A model generated the notes under the pieces. It made no database searches, had not been told where the DNA came from, and worked only from the letters and a program-made list of their open reading frames with translations. This document shows positions 52,074 through 60,723 of a stretch of DNA of 64,000 nucleotides, one piece after another; within the stretch, counting starts at the first letter, position 1, and each line of letters begins with the position of its first letter. Location: positions 1-64,000 of the forward strand of contig NZ_JBAMME010000379.1 of NCBI RefSeq assembly GCF_039793925.1, written 5' to 3'. A program made the translations under genes and the position numbers. Origin of the DNA: Thermogutta sp039793925 (GTDB lineage Bacteria; Planctomycetota; Planctomycetia; Pirellulales; Thermoguttaceae).

Positions 52074-53069
52074 ATGAACGACTCTTGGCCCTCTCACCCC
52101 GACAACGAGCGCTATCCCGAAGACCGGCGGTCGCCCTGGTGGGAAGACGCAACTGGGAATGCCCCATTGCGTTCCGACGACTCTGCCTATCGTGAAGCGG
52201 GGATACCGCGTGAACCGGAGGTCATTCGGGCAGAGTTTGCGCCACGGCCTCCCCAGCCTTCCCGGGCCAGGTGGATTGTCCCTCTCATCCTCTTTGTGCT
52301 CACATGTCTGAGCACGTTCGCGGCGGCTCAAGGATTTCAGAGGCCCCTGGAAGGACTGAAATACTCGATCTGTATCATGGCTGTACTCCTTTCACACGAG
52401 ATGGGCCACTTCCTCCAGGCCCTGCGCTACGGTGCACCGGCGACACTGCCGTTCTTTTTGCCCATGCCGTTCTCCCCGATTGGCACATTCGGGGCGGTCA
52501 TCGCCATGGACACTCGTCGCCTGGATCGCCGTGCTCTGTTTGATATCGGGATCACCGGGCCGCTGGCGGGCCTCATTCCCACATTGGTTTTCACCATCGT
52601 GGGGATTCAGCAATCCCAGGTGGTTCCGGTTGTTCGGGGCCCAGCTTTTATGGAATTGGGAGAGCCGCTCCTTTTCACCTATCTGACACAGTGGATTAAA
52701 GGCCCCCTGCCCGAGGGTTACACCCTCCTTGTGGGCCCAATGGCATTCGCCGGCTGGGTGGGCATGCTCATTACGGCTCTCAATTTAATTCCCATCGGAC
52801 AACTGGACGGCGGGCACATTTTGTACGCCTTATTAGGGAAACGGGCCAACGCTTTCGGGCTTTTCCTGCTTCTGGCTGCGATTGCCGCGGTGGTCATCTT
52901 CGGCTACTGGGGATGGCTCCTGATGATCTTCCTGCTGGGGCTGTTGGGACCAGAACATCCCCCGACCGCGAACGACGAGGCTCCGCTCGGCTGGGGACGT
53001 GTCATTCTAGGCTGGTTGGTTCTGGCTTTCATCATTGTGGGATTCACCCCAGAGCCGTTCAAATTGTAA
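52074..53069 (+). CDS. Site-2 protease family (M50) membrane metallopeptidase
   Basis: ATG 52074 with AGGTGA upstream gives 331 residues. After ~65 polar N-terminal residues come about seven membrane helices. The zinc site HEMGH is near residue 107 in a helix (AVLLSHEMGHFLQALRYG), and the third ligand motif NLIPIGQLDGGHILYAL lies near residue 237. A GPLAGLIP helix lies between them, as in the M50 family. These proteases cut substrates inside the membrane, often anti-sigma factors or signal-peptide remnants. This one belongs to the group of plant EGY-like and planctomycete proteases, without PDZ. Its substrate is unknown. Confidence 0.92.
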   Translation: MNDSWPSHPDNERYPEDRRSPWWEDATGNAPLRSDDSAYREAGIPREPEVIRAEFAPRPPQPSRARWIVPLILFVLTCLSTFAAAQGFQRPLEGLKYSICIMAVLLSHEMGHFLQALRYGAPATLPFFLPMPFSPIGTFGAVIAMDTRRLDRRALFDIGITGPLAGLIPTLVFTIVGIQQSQVVPVVRGPAFMELGEPLLFTYLTQWIKGPLPEGYTLLVGPMAFAGWVGMLITALNLIPIGQLDGGHILYALLGKRANAFGLFLLLAAIAAVVIFGYWGWLLMIFLLGLLGPEHPPTANDEAPLGWGRVILGWLVLAFIIVGFTPEPFKL

Positions 53070-53329
53070 ATCTTTTTTACGAAAATTGGGTGAGGGGATT
53101 CCTCGCTCCCATGCAGGTAAAAAATGGGAGACGATAGAACTCACGCGGGGAGCGCCCACCGAAAACACTCTCACAACGGCACCAGGGTGGTCCGGGAGCT
53201 CCGGTTCCGTACACACGGCAGTGCGCGCCGCAAGACGTCCCCCACCTAAGTTGTGATGAGACCGAAAAAAGCACAAGCCCGGCAGCGTCGCGGGAAGCGT
53301 CATTTAGCGTTATTCCCGAAGGAGAAGAA

Positions 53330-53974
53330 ATGATGGGCGGGCGCAGCGAGGATGTATCACCCTCTGGGAAGCGGCGGTTTCGCCGTCCCCTTGGGTTGCG
53401 CATCATCGGCGGGGAATTCAAGGGGCGGCGTCTCCAGTACAGTGGGGATTGGTCCGTTCGGCCGATGCGTGACCGCGTTCGCGAGGCCGTTTTCAACATC
53501 CTCCGCGAAGCCATCCCCGGAAGCGTGGTGCTCGATATCTTCGCCGGCACCGGTGCCATGGGCCTGGAGGCCCTCAGCCGCGGGGCCTCTTTCGCCTACT
53601 TCATTGAAAAGGATCCCGTTGCCTGCCAGTTTCTCCGCAAAAACGTCTCCCACCTGGGAGTAAACGACCGTGCCGAAATCATCCCCGCCGACGTGTTCCT
53701 CTGGTGGAAACATCATACCACGTTTGCGACTCAGCCCCATGTGGCTTTCTGCTGCCCGCCGTACGAACTGTACAGCGACGCGCCGGACGCAATGAGGGAC
53801 CTGATCACCGGATTAATGCGGGAATTACCATCGGACAGCGTCGTTGTTGTGGAGGCCCACGACCGCTACGATTTTTCCCAACTTCCTTTTCCCGAACGAT
53901 GGGACGTTCGCACCTACAGGCCCAGCCGGATCGGGTTCTTCTGGAAGGAATCCAGCGGCGACGATGCGGCCTGA
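53330..53974 (+). CDS. rsmD: RsmD-like 16S rRNA (guanine966-N2)-methyltransferase
   Basis: 214 residues behind GGAGAAGAA. It starts LRIIGGEFKGRRLQYSGDWS, then VRPMRDRVREAVFNIL and the SAM-binding VVLDIFAGTGAMGLEALSRG. It continues FIEKDPVACQFLRKNVSHLG and a catalytic block VAFCCPPYELYSDAP. The RsmD family usually has DPPY; here the first residue is cysteine, a variant outside the core PPY. It methylates G966 of 16S rRNA during 30S assembly. coaD, a frequent neighbour in other bacteria, is absent. Confidence 0.9.
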   Translation: MMGGRSEDVSPSGKRRFRRPLGLRIIGGEFKGRRLQYSGDWSVRPMRDRVREAVFNILREAIPGSVVLDIFAGTGAMGLEALSRGASFAYFIEKDPVACQFLRKNVSHLGVNDRAEIIPADVFLWWKHHTTFATQPHVAFCCPPYELYSDAPDAMRDLITGLMRELPSDSVVVVEAHDRYDFSQLPFPERWDVRTYRPSRIGFFWKESSGDDAA

Positions 53975-54057
53975 TGGGGACTCATTCGAAGCTGAAGAAG
54001 ACGCAGCCACCCACGCCCGCCTCCGCGGATTTTCACGCCGCCCATTCCGCCATGGAA

Positions 54058-54525
54058 TCAACCGACGCACGTCTGTCGCGGGGGAAGCGATTCGGGCAGT
54101 GTTTCGACAAACCGCCGGATGGCGTCCCGCACGTCTCGATAGATCTCGAGAATCGCTTCCTCGTCAGTCAGTCCCTGAGCCAAACGCGGGGGATCGGGAA
54201 ACGCCACATGCAGCCGCGTGGTGCTGCCGGGAAAAACGGGGCAGTTTTCCGCGGCGTCGTCGCACACGGTGATGACGTAATCGAAGGAAATGTCCAGTAC
54301 CTCATTGAGATGTTTGCTGCGATGGCCCGAAATATCGACCCCCGCTTCGGCCATGACCCGAACTGCCCATGGGTTCAGCCCCTGCGGTTGCACACCCGCT
54401 GAATGGGCTTCGATGACGTCACCTTTCAGGTGTCTCGTCCACCCCTCGGCCATTTGACTGCGACACGAATTGCCTGTGCAAAGGAAGAGAATCCGCAACC
54501 TGGAGTTACGGTCAGTCTGCGTCAC
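54058..54525 (-). CDS. arsC: Arsenate reductase ArsC, thioredoxin-coupled type
   Basis: GTG 54525 with AGGGAGA upstream gives 155 residues; longer forms would overlap hypB. The low-molecular-weight phosphatase loop is FLCTGNSCRSQMAEGW. The second redox pair is in TVCDDAAENCPVFPG, as in the Staphylococcus-type ArsC that passes the disulphide to thioredoxin; a simple phosphatase would lack it. It reduces arsenate to arsenite in the cytoplasm. Here it stands at the end of the HypA-HypB transcript (37 bases after hypB), far from the metalloid cluster at 10545-15067. Confidence 0.88.
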   Translation of the reverse strand: MTQTDRNSRLRILFLCTGNSCRSQMAEGWTRHLKGDVIEAHSAGVQPQGLNPWAVRVMAEAGVDISGHRSKHLNEVLDISFDYVITVCDDAAENCPVFPGSTTRLHVAFPDPPRLAQGLTDEEAILEIYRDVRDAIRRFVETLPESLPPRQTCVG

Positions 54526-54562
54526 TCTCGATCTCCCTGAGTCATCATTCGGGAATGAGACA

Positions 54563-55231
54563 TCAACCGGCCACTTCGCAAGCGGCCGCCGTCCGCCTGG
54601 CAATAAGCCATTCCGCAAGTTCCCCCATGCCCTGACCGGTTTTTGCGGACACTTCAAAAACGGAAGCCTGAGGATTCAATCGGGAAAGGGTCTCCCGCAC
54701 GCGCTGGGGTTGAAATTCGAAATAGGGAAGAAGGTCCACTTTGCTGATGACCACCGCCTGCGTCGACTGAAAAACGGTGGGATATTTGATGACTTTGTCG
54801 TCCCCTTCTGGGACGCTCAGAATCACAATCCGCAGATTCTCGCCCAGGTCGAAACCGGCCGGGCACACCAGGTTGCCCACATTCTCAATAAACAGCCAAC
54901 CTCCCCGGGAGAGTGGCAGGCCATCCAGCGCTGCCGCCACCATGTTGGCGTCCAGGTGACAGGCTCCCTCTGTGGTAATCTGGACGACGGGCAACCCTCG
55001 GGCGGAAAGCCGATCAGCGTCCACTGTCCCAGCCAGGTCACCTTCAATGACCGATATCGCTCCATTGCTGTTGAGGATCGAGGCAAGCGACTCAATGAGA
55101 GTCGTCTTGCCGCCACCTGGCGAGCCCAAAATGTTGACCACGAACACTCCCGCTTGGTGAAAGAATCTCCGGTTGGCCGCTGCCAATTGATCGTTTGCCT
55201 TTAAAATTTTTTTTGCCGCTACGATTTTCAT
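54563..55231 (-). CDS. hypB: Hydrogenase/urease nickel incorporation GTPase HypB
   Basis: ATG 55231 with AGGAACGAG upstream gives 222 residues. The G domain has Walker A ILGSPGGGKTTLIESL, the dimer-interface nickel motif GACHLDANMV, FIENVGNLVCP (switch II) and VVISKVDLLPYF (NKxD). The N-terminus lacks the histidine-rich stretch found in some HypB. HypB hydrolyses GTP to drive nickel transfer from HypA into [NiFe]-hydrogenase or related nickel enzymes. Its usual partner hypA lies upstream in the same transcript. No hydrogenase genes are within the window. Confidence 0.94.
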   Translation of the reverse strand: MKIVAAKKILKANDQLAAANRRFFHQAGVFVVNILGSPGGGKTTLIESLASILNSNGAISVIEGDLAGTVDADRLSARGLPVVQITTEGACHLDANMVAAALDGLPLSRGGWLFIENVGNLVCPAGFDLGENLRIVILSVPEGDDKVIKYPTVFQSTQAVVISKVDLLPYFEFQPQRVRETLSRLNPQASVFEVSAKTGQGMGELAEWLIARRTAAACEVAG

Positions 55232-55472
55232 GGAGCTCGTTCCTACCTCAAGGGATTGAGGAGCCGCAAAGTTATGAGCCTCATTGGCCTCAGTGATGTA
55301 CTTCTGCCCGGCGACCCCATCGCATGAGGAACCGAATCCAGCTTTCCGAGGTTGCCGCTCATGAGCAAGCTCCTCCCTCGGGACCACTGAGCCCGGGCGC
55401 CATCATCGGAACACAAGATTCGGCCGTGAGAGACACCGCCTCGAGGCTCCTGGGAATTCCGATGACAAGCGG

Positions 55473-55889
55473 CTAACCCTCACCGTCCGGGCAACTGCCG
55501 TCTAAATTCACATCCGTTGGCCCGGGATTTCCGGACTCCGCCTCTTCGTCCAATTCTATCGACTGGAGCAACAAATCGCGTCCCCCTTCGATGAGCACGT
55601 CATCACTTTGACACCTGGGGCAGAAGAGGATCATTTCGCTCAGTTCGGACACCGCTCCGCACTGACGGCAACGGCAGACCGCCGCTGTCTCGTGGACGAC
55701 AAGCTCGCAGCCAGGTCCCAGGACGTCCGGGCTCAAGACCTCGAAGGCAAAACGAAAAGCCTCGGGCACCACGCCAGAGAGCTTTCCAATAACCACCTCC
55801 ACCCGCCGGACTCGCCCGCTCACACCACAGTCGCGAACGTGCTCCTGAATCGATTGGAGGAGGGACTCTACGATGGCCACTTCATGCAT
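55473..55889 (-). CDS. hypA: Hydrogenase nickel metallochaperone HypA
   Basis: ATG 55889 gives the essential N-terminus MHEVAIVESLLQSI, where the histidine at position 2 binds nickel. The zinc site is CRCRQCGAV...CPRCQ (two CxxC pairs). 138 residues, with a slightly long acidic C-terminal tail (~25 residues). HypA delivers nickel to the hydrogenase precursor with HypB. It lies 24 bases downstream of the cyclic-nucleotide-binding gene, so the three genes form one operon, probably controlled through that protein or NikR. Confidence 0.93.
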   Translation of the reverse strand: MHEVAIVESLLQSIQEHVRDCGVSGRVRRVEVVIGKLSGVVPEAFRFAFEVLSPDVLGPGCELVVHETAAVCRCRQCGAVSELSEMILFCPRCQSDDVLIEGGRDLLLQSIELDEEAESGNPGPTDVNLDGSCPDGEG

Positions 55890-55913
55890 GGAACAATCTC
55901 GTCCGGCCAACTC

Positions 55914-56357
55914 TCAAGTGGCCGCCAATTGAACGCGAGCCCTCTCCAGGCGATGGGCGAGCAACTTGGCGATCTCCCGTGTCAACCGGTAACCGACCAT
56001 CGGATCCCGATCGCACAGTTCCCGTAACGGCTTGGCCTTAATGGCGATGACTTTGGTCGGTTTGGAAGTCGTGCCGATGGCAGTCGTTCGATACGGCTCA
56101 ATGAGGGCCGACCACACCAGGATGTCGCCGGCCACCAAAGTATCTACCGTTCGCTTCTCACCGTTACCGAGTTGATACTGAATCTGCACCTCTCCTTCGA
56201 CAATGATGTTGAGATAGTCAGCCGGATCGCCCTCATTGAAAAGCTGGAGTCCGGCAGGATAAGACCGCTCCTCGGCCATCATGGCGATTTCCTTGAGAGA
56301 CTCCTCGCTGATTTTAGCAAAATACGGATAGCGGCGCAGCATTTCGGGCGAGACCAT
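55914..56357 (-). CDS. Cyclic nucleotide-binding domain protein without DNA-binding domain
   Basis: 147 residues forming one Crp-like beta-barrel: LFNEGDPADYLNIIVEGEVQ and DTLVAGDILVWSALIEPYRT, followed by the long C-helix REIAKLLAHRLERARVQL. No helix-turn-helix follows, so it is not a transcription factor on its own. The phosphate-binding cassette is recognisable but lacks the full RxxxxE pattern of strong cAMP binders, so the ligand is uncertain. It is the first gene of an operon with hypA, hypB and arsC, an unusual association. Confidence 0.85.
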   Translation of the reverse strand: MVSPEMLRRYPYFAKISEESLKEIAMMAEERSYPAGLQLFNEGDPADYLNIIVEGEVQIQYQLGNGEKRTVDTLVAGDILVWSALIEPYRTTAIGTTSKPTKVIAIKAKPLRELCDRDPMVGYRLTREIAKLLAHRLERARVQLAAT

Positions 56358-56824
56358 TGTTCCGGCTCCTTTCGACCAGGTGGTTCAATTACATCGAGAG
56401 GCAACTGGCGCGCGGTGGGCACTCCCTCCCGGGTGCGATCTCCCAATCGCTCGCTTCTGCGCAGCCCATTATAGCACCTTTTGAGCTGGAACGGCACCAC
56501 CCGTTAGACGGCAGCCCGCTCGTTGCGTTGGTCTGACATTATGCCGATGATGGCACTTGGGAAGCGGGTCGACAACGCATTTCCACCATCCCACCGCCCA
56601 GGTGGCCATGGAGATCGCTCGGGCTGGAACCGACCCTCCAATCCAACGTTTGGAAAGGCGCGTTGCAACACATCCCATGGCGCTGCCGGCCAACCGCGGT
56701 TCCTGATTTCATTGCCGATCTGCCACAGGGCGGGTGAGAGCCTGCCACCGCCCCGATGACCAAGAGTGGGCATGTCGTATCTTGGAACGGTTCGACGTGG
56801 TCCAACTCTGCGCTGGAGCGTCAA
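56358..56824. other. Intergenic region, 467 bases
   Basis: This lies between the minus-strand TadC gene and the minus-strand cyclic nucleotide-binding gene. A 106-codon open frame on the minus strand (56504-56824) has no convincing ribosome site or family. The promoter of the hyp operon should lie here but is not clear. Confidence 0.4.
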
Positions 56825-57814
56825 TCACCGGCCCGCCATCATCGGGAAAAGTTCGCGGATCATTGTGATGGCTGCGGGCCCCACGAGCACTACAAAGATC
56901 CCCGGGAAAATGAACAACACAAGTGGAAAGATGAGCTTGACAGCGGTCTTCTGAGCTCGTTCCTCCGCCATTTGGCGCCGGCGTGTCCGCATCGACTCGC
57001 TTTGAGCGCGGAGGGCCTGAGCAATACTTGAGCCGAATTTTTCCGCCTGGATGATGACCGCCGCCAGAGCCCGCATGTCCTGGACACCCGTGCGGACGCC
57101 CATCTCGTGAAGGACTTCGGCTCGGGGACGTCCCATTTGCAACTGGAGGTTGGCCAGCGCGAATTCCTTGGCGATCACCGGATGCGAACTGGCTAATTCT
57201 TCGGTGACTTTTCTCATAGCCTGGTCCAGACCCAGCCCCGCCTCAACACAAACCACGAGAAGGTCGAGGGCATCGGGCAGTCCGAGAAAAATCGCTTCCT
57301 TGCGTTTCTTTGCGATAAACCACACCACCAGATCGGGTAAATAAAACGCCAATCCTCCAATGATGACCGCGGATGTCGTCGTGCTTTTTGATAATCCCCA
57401 CAAGCCCAGGCTCACCGAACCGCCCAGGACAAATCCCCCAAGAAGCGCTGCAAATTTGAGCCCCAGAAAGATTTGAACAGCGCGATCGCCACGGAAGCCC
57501 GCCTCTGCCAAGCGTTGCTTCAGCCGGCTCCTTTCCACTTCCGACTTCGGCTCCAGCGGCTTGGCCAAGGCCGGCGTCGCCTTTTCTAGAACCTCGGTGA
57601 GTTTGCTCGTAGAACGCTGTGCCAGCTCGTCGGACGTCATCCGTTTTCGGGGTGTTCGGGCGAGCTCTTGCAGTCTCTCGACCCTCCGCGGCTGGCGTCC
57701 GCTGAAAATTTCCAGCATCCAGAATGCCAGTGCCGCACACATCCCGAAAACCGCGTACGGCACAAGGACGGTAAAATCGAGACTCTGGGCGATGATCGTC
57801 AGCACATCCAGCAT
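56825..57814 (-). CDS. tadC: Tad-type secretion membrane protein TadC (module 1)
   Basis: ATG 57814 gives 329 residues. The GSPII_F-type platform domain is seen: RSRLKQRLAEAGFRGDRAV, two membrane helices (FAALLGGFVLGGSVSLGLWG and TSAVIIGGLAFYLPDLVVWF), the cytoplasmic LPDALDLLVVCVEAGLGLDQ block, and the terminal helices LIFPLVLFIFPGIFVVLVGP. TadB and TadC form the inner-membrane platform of Flp/Tad pilus systems. It lies 64 bases after TadB and completes a CpaF-TadB-TadC set. Confidence 0.88.
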   Translation of the reverse strand: MLDVLTIIAQSLDFTVLVPYAVFGMCAALAFWMLEIFSGRQPRRVERLQELARTPRKRMTSDELAQRSTSKLTEVLEKATPALAKPLEPKSEVERSRLKQRLAEAGFRGDRAVQIFLGLKFAALLGGFVLGGSVSLGLWGLSKSTTTSAVIIGGLAFYLPDLVVWFIAKKRKEAIFLGLPDALDLLVVCVEAGLGLDQAMRKVTEELASSHPVIAKEFALANLQLQMGRPRAEVLHEMGVRTGVQDMRALAAVIIQAEKFGSSIAQALRAQSESMRTRRRQMAEERAQKTAVKLIFPLVLFIFPGIFVVLVGPAAITMIRELFPMMAGR

Positions 57815-57878
57815 GGTGTGGGATCCGTATTTACAGTGTTGAATCGGTTTACAGGATGACGGAGCATAGTGGGAACAA

Positions 57879-58847
57879 TTACACCTTGATATTGACAATC
57901 TTCCGAACAACCAGCGCCCCAATGACCTGCATGACAATGGCCGTGGCAAGCATTTTCTTGCCCAGTGGATCAGTGAATAACATCATCACATAGTCGCGAT
58001 TGAGATAATAAACGGCCAGGAAAATAACAATCGGCAGCGCCATAAGAACGATTCCCGATAATCGTCCTTCACCGGTCAGGGCCTGAACCTGTCCCCAGAT
58101 GTTAAAGCGTTCGCGGATGAGGCTGCTGATTCGATCGAGGATTTCCGCGAGGTCGCCGCCGGTCTGCCGTTGGAGGACGACAGCTGTGGCGAAGAATTTC
58201 AGATCCATGTTGGGGATTCGATCGGCCAGATCACGCAGCGACTCTTCCAGGGGAACCCCGAGGTTTTGTTCATCGAAGACCCGTCCAAATTCCTTCCCCA
58301 GAGGAGCCGGTACTTCTCTTGCGACCAACCCGAAACCAGACGCCAAGCTTTGCCCTGCCCGCAGGGACCGCGCCAGCATGTCGAGGGCTTCCGGCAGTTG
58401 TGCAGCAAAGGCTTTCAAGCGGCGTTTGCGTCGCCACAGGAGCCAGAGAATAGGCAGGCATCCCAAAGCTGGCCCCATGATCGCCCCTACCACCCACGGT
58501 AATCGAAACACGACCGTAGCCACCAGCGCTCCCGCCATCAACGCGAGGCTGATCAGCAACAACCGGCCTGGAGAAATCGGGACGTCCGCCTGCTCGATGA
58601 GCCGATAAATACTGGGGAACTGTTCCAGAAGCCGATCTAGGAAATTCTCTTTTTGCTGGATGCTTTCGGCGAGGATTTTTTGGCTGACTGGCCCTTCCTG
58701 ACCGCGCTGGGGGCGGCGGGTGAACATCTCCAGACGCGTCTGCAAGCGGTCCTCCGACCGATGGCCAAAGAGCATAGCCGCTCCCACAACGAGGGCCGAT
58801 ACCCCCACAAAAACGGCAATTGCAATCAGAAGGGTTGGATGGACCAT
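57879..58847 (-). CDS. tadB: Tad-type secretion membrane protein TadB (module 1)
   Basis: 322 residues. An N-terminal helix (HPTLLIAIAVFVGVSALVVGA) leads a ~70-residue cytoplasmic linker, a helix pair (LLLISLALMAGALVATVVF), then the conserved platform domain LPEALDMLARSLRAGQSLAS, followed by the GGDLAEILDRISSLIRERF motif and terminal helices. The QTGGDLAEIL block is diagnostic of TadB. It works with TadC and CpaF in assembling Flp-type pilins. It lies 89 bases after the CpaF gene. Confidence 0.9.
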   Translation of the reverse strand: MVHPTLLIAIAVFVGVSALVVGAAMLFGHRSEDRLQTRLEMFTRRPQRGQEGPVSQKILAESIQQKENFLDRLLEQFPSIYRLIEQADVPISPGRLLLISLALMAGALVATVVFRLPWVVGAIMGPALGCLPILWLLWRRKRRLKAFAAQLPEALDMLARSLRAGQSLASGFGLVAREVPAPLGKEFGRVFDEQNLGVPLEESLRDLADRIPNMDLKFFATAVVLQRQTGGDLAEILDRISSLIRERFNIWGQVQALTGEGRLSGIVLMALPIVIFLAVYYLNRDYVMMLFTDPLGKKMLATAIVMQVIGALVVRKIVNIKV

Positions 58848-58936
58848 ATGTCAACTCACTTGCGCATTGAATTCCCAGCGAAACGTAACGATTCGTTGGT
58901 CGATTTCCACGATCGCCGCGTCTTTTGCGATGACTC

Positions 58937-60271
58937 TCAGGCCTCCATCATCACCCGCTGGCGGAAGATGGTGGGCGGCAGCCGGATTCCCCGGGCCTCC
59001 AGACGCGGCATAAAGGTCGGGCGAACGCCCGTGGCTACGAACTTCCCATACGCTCGGCCTTTTTCATCCACACCGTCCTGCTCAAAGCGGAAAATGTCCT
59101 GGGTGATGATCGTATCCTGTTCCATGCCCACCACCTCCGTGATATGCGTGACGCGCCGCACACCCCCTTGGAGCCGGTTGGCCTGAATGAGCAAATTCAC
59201 CGCGCTGGCAATTTGTGTGCGCATCGCCTTAAGTGGCAGCTCAAAACCGGCCATCATGATCATGGTTTCCAGGCGGGCGAGGGCATCCCGAGGCGAGTTC
59301 GCGTGGAGGGTGGTCATCGAACCCTCGTGACCCGTGTTCATTGCCTGGAGCATGTCGAGGGCCTCGGGACCACGGCACTCACCGATAATGATCCGCTCCG
59401 GCCGCATACGCAAAGCGTTTCGCACCAGGTCTGTGGCCGTGATGGCCCCTTTCCCCTCAATATTGGGAGGCCGGGTTTCCAGCCGCACCACGTGTTCCTG
59501 CTGGAGCTGAAGCTCGGCCGCGTCTTCGATCGTGACAATACGCTCGTTATTGGGAATAAAACTCGAAAGCACATTGAGCAGTGTCGTTTTACCGGAACCC
59601 GTACCACCAGCGATGATGATATTCAGCCGAGCCTTGATGGCACCTTCCAAAAGCATGACCATTTCCGGGGTGAGGGCCTTCAGGTTGAGCAAATCCTCCA
59701 GCTTGAGAGGATTCCGACCGAAACGCCGAATGGACACCGCCGGTCCGTCGAGCGCCAGAGGCGGGATGATCGCGTTGAAACGCGAGCCGTCCGGCATGCG
59801 GGCGTCCACCATGGGGCACGTCTCATCCACACGCCGCCCCACCTTGGAAATGATTCGGTCAATGATCTGAAGAAGATGCTCGTTGTCGCGGAATGTGACG
59901 TTCGTTTTCTCCAGTTTGCCGCGACGTTCTACATACACGTTTTTGGGACCGTTGATGAGGATATCGCTGATGGTGGGATCTTTCAGCAGGGATTCGAGCG
60001 GTCCGAGGCCGAAGGTTTCATCCAAAACTTCATCGATCAGCCGCTCCCGCTCTGAGCGATTGAGCATTGTGTTTTCGCTGTCGCAGAGATGCTCCACCAG
60101 AAGGCGAATTTCCCGACGGAGCACCTCCCCTTCGAGCTGGCTGATTTTGGAAAGATCGAGCTTATCCACCAGTTTGCTGTGGATCCGCTGCTTGAGCTCA
60201 TCGAACGACAGGCGTGATTCCGACGTCCTCGCCGTTGGAGCCATCGGTCGCATCGTCGGAAGCTGACCCAT
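58937..60271 (-). CDS. cpaF: CpaF-family Tad secretion ATPase (module 1)
   Basis: ATG 60271 with AAGGAG upstream gives 444 residues. Motifs: the N-terminal helical domain with LDETFGLGPLESLLKDPTIS, DILINGPKNVYVERRG, the Walker A IIIAGGTGSGKTTLLNVLSS, the Asp box IVTIEDAAELQL, Walker B RPERIIIGECRGPEALDML and the His box NTGHEGSMTTLHANSPRDAL. It powers pilin assembly and possibly retraction in the Tad apparatus. The gene heads a three-gene minus operon with tadB and tadC. Confidence 0.94.
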   Translation of the reverse strand: MGQLPTMRPMAPTARTSESRLSFDELKQRIHSKLVDKLDLSKISQLEGEVLRREIRLLVEHLCDSENTMLNRSERERLIDEVLDETFGLGPLESLLKDPTISDILINGPKNVYVERRGKLEKTNVTFRDNEHLLQIIDRIISKVGRRVDETCPMVDARMPDGSRFNAIIPPLALDGPAVSIRRFGRNPLKLEDLLNLKALTPEMVMLLEGAIKARLNIIIAGGTGSGKTTLLNVLSSFIPNNERIVTIEDAAELQLQQEHVVRLETRPPNIEGKGAITATDLVRNALRMRPERIIIGECRGPEALDMLQAMNTGHEGSMTTLHANSPRDALARLETMIMMAGFELPLKAMRTQIASAVNLLIQANRLQGGVRRVTHITEVVGMEQDTIITQDIFRFEQDGVDEKGRAYGKFVATGVRPTFMPRLEARGIRLPPTIFRQRVMMEA

Positions 60272-60723
60272 TCGCTGCTTGACTCCTTCCGTCCACCTGA
60301 TGAAACTCTGGCCGTCGACTATACGGGGCGGGATTCCGCCTACCACCCCGCAGAACCGCCTTCAACCACTCGCCAAAGCAACACCCGAAAGCGGAAGCCG
60401 TCCGGAGGGGCTGCCGCCTGGAGCGCCTCTTCTTAATTTCTCACACAGAAGAGAATCTCTTCCTTCCAGAAAAAACTTAGCTTATGTTTGGCAGCGAGAC
60501 CCAGGCGATCGTAACGGTGATTTTCCCCACCACGGTCGACTGTAACAGAGCCCAACTTGGAGCCCGAGTGGCGGACGAGAGCCCCGGTCTTCGCCCCGCC
60601 CATCCGGAGCACCGATGCCATCGATCCAGACGTAACAAGAAATAGAACCGCCCCCATATTAGGGGGCGGTCGCTTTTTGCCTGTTTTACCGAGCGAATCG
60701 AATTTGTTACCAAAGATCGGAAA
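60272..60723. other. Region between the two Tad modules, 452 bases
   Basis: The region follows the TadC of module 2 and precedes CpaF of module 1. It contains a strong hairpin at 60648-60669 and a 60-75-codon minus frame (60433-60657) with coding-like composition but no recognisable family. The promoter of module 1 should be here. Confidence 0.45.
60648..60669 (-). terminator. GC-rich hairpin after Tad module 2
   Basis: CCGCCCCC and GGGGGCGG pair around the loop ATATTA. Minus transcripts coming from the module 2 TadC gene would pass it 54 bases after the stop and then meet TTCTATTTCTTGT. On the plus strand it is followed by TCGCTTTTT. It can act as terminator, perhaps in both directions. Confidence 0.55.

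Noticed and set aside
56504..56824. 106-codon minus-strand frame after TadC
   Set aside because: No recognisable domain, atypical Pro/Arg/Trp-rich composition and no ribosome site; left as intergenic although a real small gene cannot be excluded.
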